From: a bacterium
GTDB lineage: Bacteria > JAGOBX01
Assembly (NCBI GenBank): GCA_029551925.1
Contig: JAKPEO010000066.1
Location: forward strand, 1-13,071
Length of the DNA: 13,071 nucleotides
Direction: 5' to 3'
Of this stretch, positions 1 through 6,349 are shown in pieces. The number at the start of each line of letters is the position of its first letter. The stretch's first letter is position 1. A model generated the notes under the pieces. That model worked only from the letters and a program-made list of their open reading frames with translations, was not told where the DNA came from and did no database searches. A program made the position numbers and the translations under genes.

Positions 1-66
1 TCCCAATTTAATTTTGCCAATGATATTATAATTCCTTTTCAAACGACCAATTGCGCCTATCGTTTT
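1..66 (-). pseudogene. Possible truncated coding remnant at left edge
   Basis: Read on the minus strand, the segment from 66 down to the left edge is open for 22 codons and gives a basic, coding-looking peptide containing GAIGRLKRNYNIIGKIKLG. An in-frame TAG (complement of 67-69) lies just upstream, and no ATG is visible. The frame crosses the left boundary of the 116-bp repeat (position 58), so an older gene may have been cut when the repeat arrived. The peptide is vaguely reminiscent of C-terminal parts of some DDE transposases, but it is too short to assign. It may be a chance open frame. Confidence 0.25.
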
Positions 67-173
67 CTATACTACGAATAAATATAACATAAAAAGCGCC
101 TGAAAGCAATAAAAATTTTTTAAAAACTGCCGCGGCGGTAAAAATGTTAGGGACCTTAAGAGGTTGTTATTTT
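58..173 (+). repeat. 116-bp direct repeat, left copy
   Basis: This segment matches 3760-3875 at 113 of 116 positions in the same orientation (constant offset 3702). The differences are at 76 (G here, T in the right copy) and at 152-153 (GA here, CG there). Inside is the GC-rich near-palindrome GCCGCGGC (129-136) in an otherwise A/T-rich context. It lies directly upstream of the broken IS110-family gene. It may be part of that element's non-coding left end, a genomic repeat used as target, or a recombination boundary. The identity ends at 173, in the loop of the hairpin at 163-180. Confidence 0.93.
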
Positions 174-180
174 TAACAAC
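163..180 (+). other. Short hairpin at the right edge of the left repeat
   Basis: GTTGTTA (163-169) and TAACAAC (174-180) form a perfect 7-bp stem around a TTTT loop. The 3' arm lies outside the shared repeat, so the right copy at 3760-3875 lacks this hairpin. The homology between the two copies therefore breaks inside the structure, which may mark an element end or an insertion junction. Confidence 0.5.
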
Positions 181-253
181 GTTCCGAATAACTGTTTAAT
201 TCCGGCTGCTGCGGTTTTATACATAATTTTTTAAATAATAGGAGGATGTTATT

Positions 254-1668
254 ATGAACATTGAAAGAATTCAGCAAGGAAAAGCGCTTGTCAGAGATAA
301 GTATATTGTCGGTATAGAGCCCCGTGATAAATCTCACAAAGCAGTAATAATTTCGCCGGCCGGCTTGCCAGTAAGCAAGCCATTCGGATTCAGCGTCAAC
401 CGTGAAGGATTTCTTAATTTTGAAAAAACAGTTTTAAGCCGTATTCCTAAAGAATATCATAGCGAAATAATAATCGGGCTTGAAATATCCTGCAATTTAT
501 GGCAAACATTCAGCGATTATATTCAGCAGAAAAATAAAAAAGCGGATTCTAATAATAGCGCGGATAATAAAACACGCTCGAAATTCACACTGGTCAATGT
601 CAGCCCGATGACAACATATCTTGCGCGAGGAAAGAGGCACAGCAATTTTAATAAATCCGATAACCGCGATGCTATGTTGATTGCCGAATCAGTACAGCAA
701 AGTAATTTTATTATGCCGATATATCATGAACCCATTTATCAGCAAATTCATCTTTTAAGCGTTTATTTTTCAAAATTGATTGATAACCGCATCAAGCCCG
801 CCTACGCCTGCGCGGATTTATTAGATTGGTGTTTCCAGAACTTTTAAAGTGTTTTGATATTGAGACTGCAACGTGCCTGTATCTTCTGAAAAAATATATG
901 ACGCCTGACGATTTTTTAAAACTTGATATTGAAAAAGAATCGTCTGCAATCATGAAAATTTCAATATCTCAACACGGCTGTGAAACATTGGAAAAAATAA
1001 AAAAATATGCCGGCGAATCAATAGGCGTCAATACCGCTTCAATGTATCAGCCAATGCGGCTTATTCTGACATCAATGATTGACACTTTCGAATTCATATG
1101 AAATCAGACGATTATTATTGCTCTTAATTTAATTGAACTTGCCAAACAAACTCCTTATTTTAACATATTGATTTCAATAAAAAGTATTTCTGATATTCTT
1201 GCCGCCCAGTTTATTGCGGGCTGCGGAGATATAAAATGTTTCGAACATTATAAACAAATTGAAAAATTTTCCGGTTTTAATCTTCGCATTCAGCAGTCCG
1301 GCAATTACGCTTCGTCAAATCATATTCATAAAATGGGGAACAAACGCCTGAGCCGGGTTATTTATCAGGCAACTGAAAAGGCTGTTCAATATATTCCTGA
1401 AATACGAATAAAATATATTTCAAGAAAAAAGATAAAAAATATTTATAAAAAAAATATTGTCGCTTGCGTCCCGAATCTTATAAGTCTGATTTTTTCACTT
1501 GTTAAGGCGAATAAAAAATATGAACTCGATCATGATAAATTCAAGGAATTATGCGATTTGGAAAATAAACTCGGCTTTGCTGTTAAGGATATTAAACATT
1601 ATACTCCTGCCGAAAAAGGCGTTTATTGCAGATTAAAACAGGTGAAAATTAAACAAATTGAAAATTAA
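254..1668 (+). pseudogene. Broken IS110-family transposase (DEDD/serine type)
   Basis: This is one ancestral transposase gene now in pieces. Part one (254-847) has the N-terminal DEDD half: VGIEPRDKSHK near residue 20, GLEISCNLW with E77, and KSDNRDAMLIAE with D136 and D139. The first acidic position, normally Asp in GID, is Glu22. Reading moves from frame 2 to frame 1 between about 787 and 831, consistent with a one-base deletion; frame 1 resumes with RLVFPELLKCF, the usual VFPE segment. A TGA at 1099-1101 interrupts that frame, and beyond it follow DILAAQFIAGCGD and QQSGNYASSNHIHKMGN, the C-terminal Transposase_20 domain with its conserved SG serine. AGGAGG at 240-245 is a good Shine-Dalgarno for the ATG at 254. 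With a frameshift, a stop and a substituted acidic residue it should not encode active enzyme. Confidence 0.9.
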
Positions 1669-1804
1669 TTTTTTATTTATTTTGGAGGTCAAATATATAA
1701 TTTTTTTTATTTATGATGCATTGTCAATGTGAATATCAATTGATATGTATTACATCAGAAAATACAGGTATCAATGCAGAATAACAGTAACGCAGACAAT
1801 TCAG

Positions 1805-1905
1805 TGAATAATGCAAACGCTCGGCTCAAAGCCACTTTAGGAGGCGGTTATAGCGCGCTCCGTTTAACGGTTAGCAGCCGATTGGTTCTGGTCTTTTAGT
1901 ATCGG
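1805..1905 (+). other. GC-richer structured non-coding segment 3' of the IS110 gene
   Basis: This stretch is clearly richer in G and C than its flanks and has no plausible reading frame. It holds several small stems: GGCT (1823-1826) with AGCC (1830-1833) around CAA; CCGT (1860-1863) with ACGG (1867-1870) around TTA; and CCGAT (1878-1882) with ATCGG (1901-1905) around an 18-nt loop. Some IS110/IS1111-family elements carry a guide (bridge or seek) RNA in a non-coding end, and the position just past the transposase gene would suit that. No established consensus was matched, so the role is inference. Confidence 0.3.
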
Positions 1906-1918
1906 ATTAGAAAAATAT

Positions 1919-1988
1919 TTTGATTCAGCAGCAAAAAAAATTTTTTTCATGGGGGCGCGCCCCATGAAAGCATTACTGCTGAATCAAA
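1919..1988. repeat. Large nested palindrome (70-nt hairpin)
   Basis: Outer 13-base arms TTTGATTCAGCAG (1919-1931) and CTGCTGAATCAAA (1976-1988) are perfect inverted repeats. Nested inside is a second perfect 10-bp stem, TTTCATGGGG (1945-1954) with CCCCATGAAA (1960-1969), closing on GCGCG. The asymmetric interior holds an A8T7 run (1933-1947). No T-run follows either side, so it is not a standard intrinsic terminator. It could be a transposon end, a small non-autonomous palindromic repeat, or a target that attracted the insertion sequence. Confidence 0.8.
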
Positions 1989-2172
1989 TGTAAGTAAGAA
2001 TAGATTGAAAAGATAGTTGTTTTTATAATGACTTCAGGAACTGCGCGTTGCTAATTACTGTTTGTTTGTGATTAGATATTATTCTGCAATAGAGGAGAAT
2101 TATCCTTGATAATGCTCATATTTATATATTTTTAAATATTATTATTCTTAATTTATTTAATTTTTTGCTTGA

Positions 2173-2262
2173 CAAAACGGAAGTAGGATAGACACTATCC
2201 TCGTTTTGCCGAAGGCAAAATGACACGAAGTGCCGAGTGCAAAGCACTCGAGGGATAGTGTC
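2173..2262. repeat. Cloverleaf-like palindromic element
   Basis: A 10-bp closing stem, GACACTATCC (2191-2200) with GGATAGTGTC (2253-2262), encloses three tri-loop hairpins. They are CGTTTTGCC/GGCAAAATG around GAA (2202-2222), CAC/GTG around GAA (2224-2232), and CGAGTGC/GCACTCG around AAA (2234-2250). A competing fold exists: CAAAACG (2173-2179) can pair with CGTTTTG (2202-2208), with AGGATA/TATCCT (2185-2190/2196-2201) stacked inside. It lies about 30 nt past the stop of the HNH gene, so it may be that transcript's 3' structure. On the plus strand it is followed at about 14 nt by a short T-run (about 2277-2282). Its nested symmetry also resembles a small palindromic mobile repeat. Confidence 0.7.
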
Positions 2263-2291
2263 AAGATAACTGACGGTTTTTTATATTAATC

Positions 2292-2870
2292 TTATCTTTT
2301 CCATTCGATATGACAATTTATTTTATTTCTTTCATAGACTTCAAGAATTTGTTTTGAAAATTCTAAAAGTTCTTGATTATTTTCTTCTTTCGATAATTCA
2401 TATAAACGGATAAACATTTTTTTCCCAGTTTCAGTTTGTTTCAATGTTTTTTTCATAAAATTATGTTGGGCACATAAAGTTTGTCCATTTTCAATTTTAG
2501 ATTTTCCGTCAAATTCTTTTGGCTTTATATGATCAACATGTAATTCAACCCCGTCTTTTCTCCCCCGCCCACAAACTACACATTTAAAACCGTCCCTTTC
2601 CAATATTATTTTTTTCTGTTCCGGAGTAAAATCTTCTAAATCTCTTTTTTGAACATAGACAGGATCATATTTATAAACTCCCTTTTTAACTTTTATTAGA
2701 AATCCGTCCTGATGAAGTTTTCTTATTCCACGCCAAGTATCGCGGGGCTTCTTTTTGTATAATTTAAGATATTGTTTTTCAACCCAATCAACAACAGGTC
2801 CGTGTTCCAACTCTTGATTTGGGTGTTTTTCAAAATACTCAATTATTAATTCTCTAATACTTTTTGACAT
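2292..2870 (-). CDS. HNH endonuclease with N-terminal winged-helix-like domain, probable restriction enzyme
   Basis: This 192-residue protein has two parts. Residues 1-70 look like a small winged helix-turn-helix (helical SIRELIIEYF, then WRGIRKLHQDGFLIKVKKGVYKY as helix and wing). Residues about 88-140 form an HNH/McrA-type nuclease: CVVC (Cys97, Cys100), HVDH (111-114) with the catalytic-type His, Asn128 in ENGQTLC, and Cys133-x2-His136 completing a zinc site. The start codon lies inside the methyltransferase gene (25-base overlap), with a weak purine-rich GAAGAG upstream, so translation is probably coupled. Pairing with a DNA methyltransferase makes a type II restriction endonuclease the best reading. 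The winged helix may supply sequence recognition. Specificity cannot be read from the sequence. Confidence 0.85.
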   Translation of the reverse strand: MSKSIRELIIEYFEKHPNQELEHGPVVDWVEKQYLKLYKKKPRDTWRGIRKLHQDGFLIKVKKGVYKYDPVYVQKRDLEDFTPEQKKIILERDGFKCVVCGRGRKDGVELHVDHIKPKEFDGKSKIENGQTLCAQHNFMKKTLKQTETGKKMFIRLYELSKEENNQELLEFSKQILEVYERNKINCHIEWKR

Positions 2871-3682
2871 ATTGTATTCTCTTCAAAATTAAATAAATTT
2901 CCTTCATTAATTTTTGCTTCTTTTATCAATCGATTAAAAGCAATCTTACAATAACCTTTATCTATTTCTATGCCTATTCCTTTTCTATTATTTTGATAAG
3001 CTGTTATTAATGTGCTTCCACTCCCTAAAAAAGGATCTAATATAACATCGTTCACAAAACTAAATAATTTTATACATCTTCGTGGAAGTTCAAGTGGAAA
3101 GGGGGCGGGATGTCCAATTTTCTTTTTGCTTTCTCCAGAAAATGTCCATAATCCATTTGTCCAATCCATAAATTCTTTTTTTGTTATATCAGATTTTCTG
3201 CTTCCACTAACTTTTTTCCATTTTTTTTTATAAACCACAACAATTAACTCAACAGGTGCAATAACATAAGGTGCAGAAGCACTCATCCAAGATCCCCAGG
3301 CGGTCCTTCTCGAAATATTTCCTTCATTCCAAACAATAGTGGAATGATATTTATATCCAATCTTTTTTAAAATAGTGGTCATATCAGCGCCGACGCTTTG
3401 ATGTCCACCTTTATTTTTATCTAAAGGAATATTTAAGCATAATCTTCCATCTTCTTTAAGCCAGTGATAACATCTTGTTAACCATTTTTCACAAAAAACT
3501 AAATAATCAGAATATGTGAGCTGATCATTATGAGAATTATATTTTATATCAACATTATAAGGGGGTGATGTGACTATTAAGTCAATAAAATTTTCTAAAA
3601 TTTCATTGGTAATTAATACATCATCGTTGATTATTTTTAGATTTTCGTTTTCAAAAAAAATATTCTGATTTATTTTTTCCAT
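2846..3682 (-). CDS. DNA methyltransferase (SPPY type, probably N4-cytosine) of a restriction-modification system
   Basis: This 278-residue SAM-dependent amino-methyltransferase has circularly permuted (beta-like) motif order. The catalytic motif IV TSPPYN is near the N-terminus (38-43). The SAM-binding motif DPFLGSGSTL is near the C-terminus (216-225), preceded by FPLELPRRCIKLFS and followed by GIGIEID (236-241). Ser-Pro-Pro-Tyr is usual for N4-cytosine enzymes, while Asp/Asn-PPY favours N6-adenine, so m4C is favoured but not proven. Length is normal and all core motifs are intact. It is the upstream gene of a pair with the HNH nuclease, so modification would be made before restriction. No Shine-Dalgarno lies at the usual distance from the ATG at 3680-3682; a promoter at 3689-3717 suggests a leaderless message. 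Confidence 0.9.
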   Translation of the reverse strand: MEKINQNIFFENENLKIINDDVLITNEILENFIDLIVTSPPYNVDIKYNSHNDQLTYSDYLVFCEKWLTRCYHWLKEDGRLCLNIPLDKNKGGHQSVGADMTTILKKIGYKYHSTIVWNEGNISRRTAWGSWMSASAPYVIAPVELIVVVYKKKWKKVSGSRKSDITKKEFMDWTNGLWTFSGESKKKIGHPAPFPLELPRRCIKLFSFVNDVILDPFLGSGSTLITAYQNNRKGIGIEIDKGYCKIAFNRLIKEAKINEGNLFNFEENTICQKVLEN

Positions 3683-3688
3683 ATATTA

Positions 3689-3717
3689 ATATTACAACAA
3701 TATTCCCTCTTTGTAAA
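3689..3717 (-). promoter_or_regulatory. Putative sigma70 promoter giving a leaderless methyltransferase mRNA
   Basis: On the minus strand, TTTACA (complement of 3712-3717) and TAATAT (complement of 3689-3694) are separated by exactly 17 nt. Only six bases lie between the -10 box and the ATG at 3682, so initiation about seven bases past the -10 would fall at the start codon. That explains the missing ribosome-binding site. Chance matches are common in AT-rich DNA, but the spacing and both hexamers are good. Confidence 0.55.
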
Positions 3718-3759
3718 CTTTTATTTTTATTTTGATTGTGTTATAAAAAAACTGTTAGA

Positions 3760-3875
3760 TATCGTTTTCTATACTACTAATAAATATAACATAAAAAGCG
3801 CCTGAAAGCAATAAAAATTTTTTAAAAACTGCCGCGGCGGTAAAAATGTTAGGCGCCTTAAGAGGTTGTTATTTT
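3760..3875 (+). repeat. 116-bp direct repeat, right copy
   Basis: This is the second copy of the repeat at 58-173, in the same orientation with three differences. Here GCGCCT (3798-3803) can pair with AGGCGC (3851-3856). In the left copy the changes at 152-153 destroy that pairing. No transposase gene follows this copy, so it is either a solitary element end or the far boundary of a duplication. Together the copies enclose the IS110 remnant and the restriction-modification genes. Confidence 0.93.
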
Positions 3876-3876
3876 A

Positions 3877-3906
3877 GATTGTTAGTGTCATGATTGTTAG
3901 TGTCAT
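3877..3906. repeat. Two tandem 15-bp units at the edge of the right repeat
   Basis: GATTGTTAGTGTCAT occurs twice without spacer (3877-3891 and 3892-3906), starting one base after the end of the 116-bp repeat. It is followed by a short GCACAAAT doublet (from 3911). Tandem duplication at the junction may reflect the event that placed the repeat here, or local slippage. Confidence 0.85.
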
Positions 3907-3952
3907 ACTTGCACAAATGCACAAATGTTTTTATATTGTTTCCAATTAATAG

Positions 3953-4108
3953 GAAAATCAATTATCATTTAAACAAAATATACAACATTACAAATTTTTA
4001 ACTCGGATATTTTCTCCTATTGACTTGCTTCATGAAATATACGGGTTAGATGTTTTAGATGATTATAACAGAAATCCAGAGATTGTTAAAACTCTGCAAT
4101 ATTTTTAA
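3953..4108 (+). pseudogene. 3' remnant of an unidentified gene
   Basis: A 51-codon frame is open between the TAG at 3950-3952 and the TAA at 4106-4108. No ATG occurs in it. The second half looks like real protein (SPIDLLHEIYGLDVLDDY followed by NRNPEIVKTLQYF), with balanced acidic and hydrophobic residues unlike random AT-rich translation. It is best explained as the C-terminal end of a gene whose 5' part was lost when the adjacent repeat and island arrived. I do not recognise the family. Confidence 0.4.
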
Positions 4109-4131
4109 AACTTGACGCTTAAAATATATTT

Positions 4132-5100
4132 TTACGCGCGATAAACTATAACTGCCATATAAATCAAATATATTATCAAAAAAATCGCTGATTCGATGCG
4201 GTCTAATTTATTTTTGCTAAATGTAAACATAAATAAAAATAATAATAATGTCGCACCAGCCAACACTGCTAAATCAGAATTAAAAACAATATCATATTTT
4301 ACTGGATTAATAAGCGCGCTTAATCCCAAAATCCAAAATATATTAAATATATTAGAGCCAACTATATTGCCTATCGCAATATCGCTGTTTTTTTTGAACG
4401 CAGCAACTGCGGAAGTCATTAATTCCGGCAGCGATGTGCCACCTGATATGATAGTCAAAGCAATAAGTTTTTCTGATACTCCGAGTTTTTGAGCAATTAT
4501 CACAGCGCTGTCAACTACAAGTTTTCCTCCGCCAAACAGACCAATCAATCCCAACACTATAAAAATTATGCTTTTTAATCCTGACATTACTTGATATTTT
4601 TTTTCTGTTGATGATGCATCGCTTTTTGAAATTGTGTAAATATAATACATAAATCCGAAAAATAAAATCAATAAAATTAAACCATCTAATATCGATAAAT
4701 AATTTTGCGAATTTTTAAAAAATAAATTGTCATTACCTAAAACAAAAATTAAAATTATCGCTAAAAAAGAAAACGGTATTTCTTTAAACACTGTATTTTT
4801 CTTTACACTTATCGGATAAATTACGCCTGCTACTCCTAAAATCAACAATAGATTAAATATATTACTGCCTATAATATTCCCTAAAACAATTTCGTTTTTT
4901 TTATTTACTGCAGCTAATACATTTACTATTAATTCCGGCGCCGATGTGCCAAATGATACAATAGTCAAACCAATAACAATTTCAGAAATCTTCATTCTTT
5001 TTGCTAATGCCGACGAACCATCAACTAACAAATCAGCTCCTTTAATTAAAATAACCAGACCAATTATTAAAAGTATAGAAGGTAATAATATTTCAGACAT
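4132..5100 (-). CDS. Na+/Ca2+ exchanger family membrane protein (CaxA/YrbG-like)
   Basis: This 322-residue integral membrane antiporter belongs to the Ca2+/cation antiporter superfamily. Its two inverted halves each carry the diagnostic alpha-repeat: GLTIVSFGTSAPELIVN (44-60) with GNIIGSNIFN (74-83), and ALTIISGGTSLPELMTS (214-230) with GNIVGSNIFN (244-253). The acidic ion-coordinating residues in GTSxPE, Glu56 and Glu226, are both present. A charged cytoplasmic-type loop (about 158-172) separates the halves. The family exchanges Na+ for Ca2+ across the inner membrane; the exact ions here are inferred. The ATG overlaps the end of folC by 8 bases, so it is the last gene of the hisF operon, with no evident functional link to folate. 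No convincing hairpin terminator follows. Confidence 0.9.
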   Translation of the reverse strand: MSEILLPSILLIIGLVILIKGADLLVDGSSALAKRMKISEIVIGLTIVSFGTSAPELIVNVLAAVNKKNEIVLGNIIGSNIFNLLLILGVAGVIYPISVKKNTVFKEIPFSFLAIILIFVLGNDNLFFKNSQNYLSILDGLILLILFFGFMYYIYTISKSDASSTEKKYQVMSGLKSIIFIVLGLIGLFGGGKLVVDSAVIIAQKLGVSEKLIALTIISGGTSLPELMTSAVAAFKKNSDIAIGNIVGSNIFNIFWILGLSALINPVKYDIVFNSDLAVLAGATLLLFLFMFTFSKNKLDRIESAIFLIIYLIYMAVIVYRA

Positions 5101-6349
5101 TTTTTTGCCTCTTCAATTTTTCAATAAAATATCGAACAGTATAATAAGAGCCAGTAATTAAATAATTATATTTCAAATTAGAAAAAATAAAAGTTATAAT
5201 TTCTTCAGGATTTGCAAAATAAAATATTTTGTTATTATCAGCAAATTTTTTTAAATCAGCGCCGCGCTCATTTTCAATATTAAACACAAAAACTTTATCA
5301 AAATTTTTAACTATCATTTTTAAGATATCTTTATAATTTTTATCTTTTAATCCAGAATATATGCAAATTTTCGGACGCTGGATTTTATTTGATTCTCTTA
5401 AAAAAAATTTTATTGCTTCTATATTGTGAGAATTATCTACTATAATTAATGGTTTTGTTTGATTCAAAGTTTGAAATCTAAAAGGAAAAATTATTTTGCT
5501 TATTATCTCATTAAAATTATAACTAAAAAAATCATCGCTGAAAATTTGTGAAATCGCTTGAAGCGCAGCTGCGCAATTATACAATTGATAATCCGGAAAA
5601 TTTTGAACATTAGTAATATCTATTTTTCCAAATCTATTCTGAAAATAAATTTTATCTATGCTTTTTTTTATTTTATATTCTTCGCCAAAATAATCTATTG
5701 TTTTATTTATATTTAGTGAATTTATAAGATTTTTTACTATAAAATATTTAGTTTTAGAGATTTTGCCGACAACACAATATTTCGCTCGGCTAAATATCGC
5801 TATTTTTTCAAAACATATTTTTTCAAGCGTATTGCCTAAATATTCTTGATGGTCATAGTCAATAGATGTAAGAATAGAAACTATCGGCGCTCCGACATTG
5901 GTAGCGTCTAATCTTCCCCCCAATCCCGTTTCAATAACTGCAAAATCAACTCGTTCATCTGCAAAATAGCAAAACATTATCGCGGTGCAAAATTCAAATT
6001 CAGTCAAAAATTGTTTTGTCTCAACAGCAGCGCTTTTTACTATATTCGCATAATGTAGTAATTTTTTAACGCTAATCGGTTTGTCATTAATTGTTATTCT
6101 ATCATTATATTTATATATTTCTGGAGAAATATATAATCCGATTTTTTTATGATACGCTCGTAAAAATTTAGCGCAAAATATCGCAGTAGAGCCCTTGCCA
6201 TTTGTGCCAGCAATATGAATATATTTTATTTTTTGTTGCGGATTATTCAGAAAATCCAAAACGAACTTTATTCTTTCAAGTCCTAATTGTATTTTTAATG
6301 TCCGCAAATATTTCAGGTAGTCGAATAAATCTTTTACAGTTTTAAGCAT
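5093..6349 (-). CDS. folC: Folylpolyglutamate synthase / dihydrofolate synthase
   Basis: FolC is a Mur-ligase-type ATP-dependent enzyme that adds glutamate to folates and, in many bacteria, to dihydropteroate. Using the ATG at 6349 the protein has 418 residues, normal for the family. Visible motifs are the P-loop GTNGKGS (48-54), YISPEIYKYNDRI (73-85), ETGLGGRLDATNV (140-152), DYDHQEYLG (164-172), CFEKIAIF with the lysine position that is carbamylated in the family, and ITGSYYTV near the end. The usual DGAHN is DNSHN (305-309), a mild divergence. A TTG at 6388 would add 13 residues. The ATG is preferred because [12 protein letters not shown] aligns with normal FolC starts and leaves the same 8-base overlap with its upstream neighbour as folC has with the exchanger gene. 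Confidence 0.92.
   Translation of the reverse strand: MLKTVKDLFDYLKYLRTLKIQLGLERIKFVLDFLNNPQQKIKYIHIAGTNGKGSTAIFCAKFLRAYHKKIGLYISPEIYKYNDRITINDKPISVKKLLHYANIVKSAAVETKQFLTEFEFCTAIMFCYFADERVDFAVIETGLGGRLDATNVGAPIVSILTSIDYDHQEYLGNTLEKICFEKIAIFSRAKYCVVGKISKTKYFIVKNLINSLNINKTIDYFGEEYKIKKSIDKIYFQNRFGKIDITNVQNFPDYQLYNCAAALQAISQIFSDDFFSYNFNEIISKIIFPFRFQTLNQTKPLIIVDNSHNIEAIKFFLRESNKIQRPKICIYSGLKDKNYKDILKMIVKNFDKVFVFNIENERGADLKKFADNNKIFYFANPEEIITFIFSNLKYNYLITGSYYTVRYFIEKLKRQKNV

Noticed and set aside
58-173. CRISPR array or tandem repeat unit
   Set aside because: Only two copies exist, 3.7 kb apart, with no regular spacers between them.
787-1101. Programmed frameshift and stop recoding to make full-length IS110 transposase
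   Set aside because: There is no evident slippery sequence or stimulating structure at the frame change, IS110 enzymes are normally made from one frame, and the additional in-frame TGA and altered acidic residue fit decay.
1805-1905. tRNA or tmRNA gene
   Set aside because: GGTTCTGGTC superficially resembles a T-arm, but no acceptor stem, anticodon arm or complete cloverleaf can be drawn.
2169-2201. Plus-strand promoter starting with TTGACA at 2169
   Set aside because: The nearest -10-like hexamers are at spacings of about 9 and 21 nt, and no plus-strand gene follows.
3012-3233. Plus-strand open frame opposite the methyltransferase
   Set aside because: It is antisense to a gene with all catalytic motifs and has no recognisable domain or ribosome site; the same applies to the other plus-strand frames opposite the chromosomal genes.
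4090-4131. Terminator after the exchanger gene
   Set aside because: Only weak A/T palindromes are present, with no stable hairpin followed by a T-tract.
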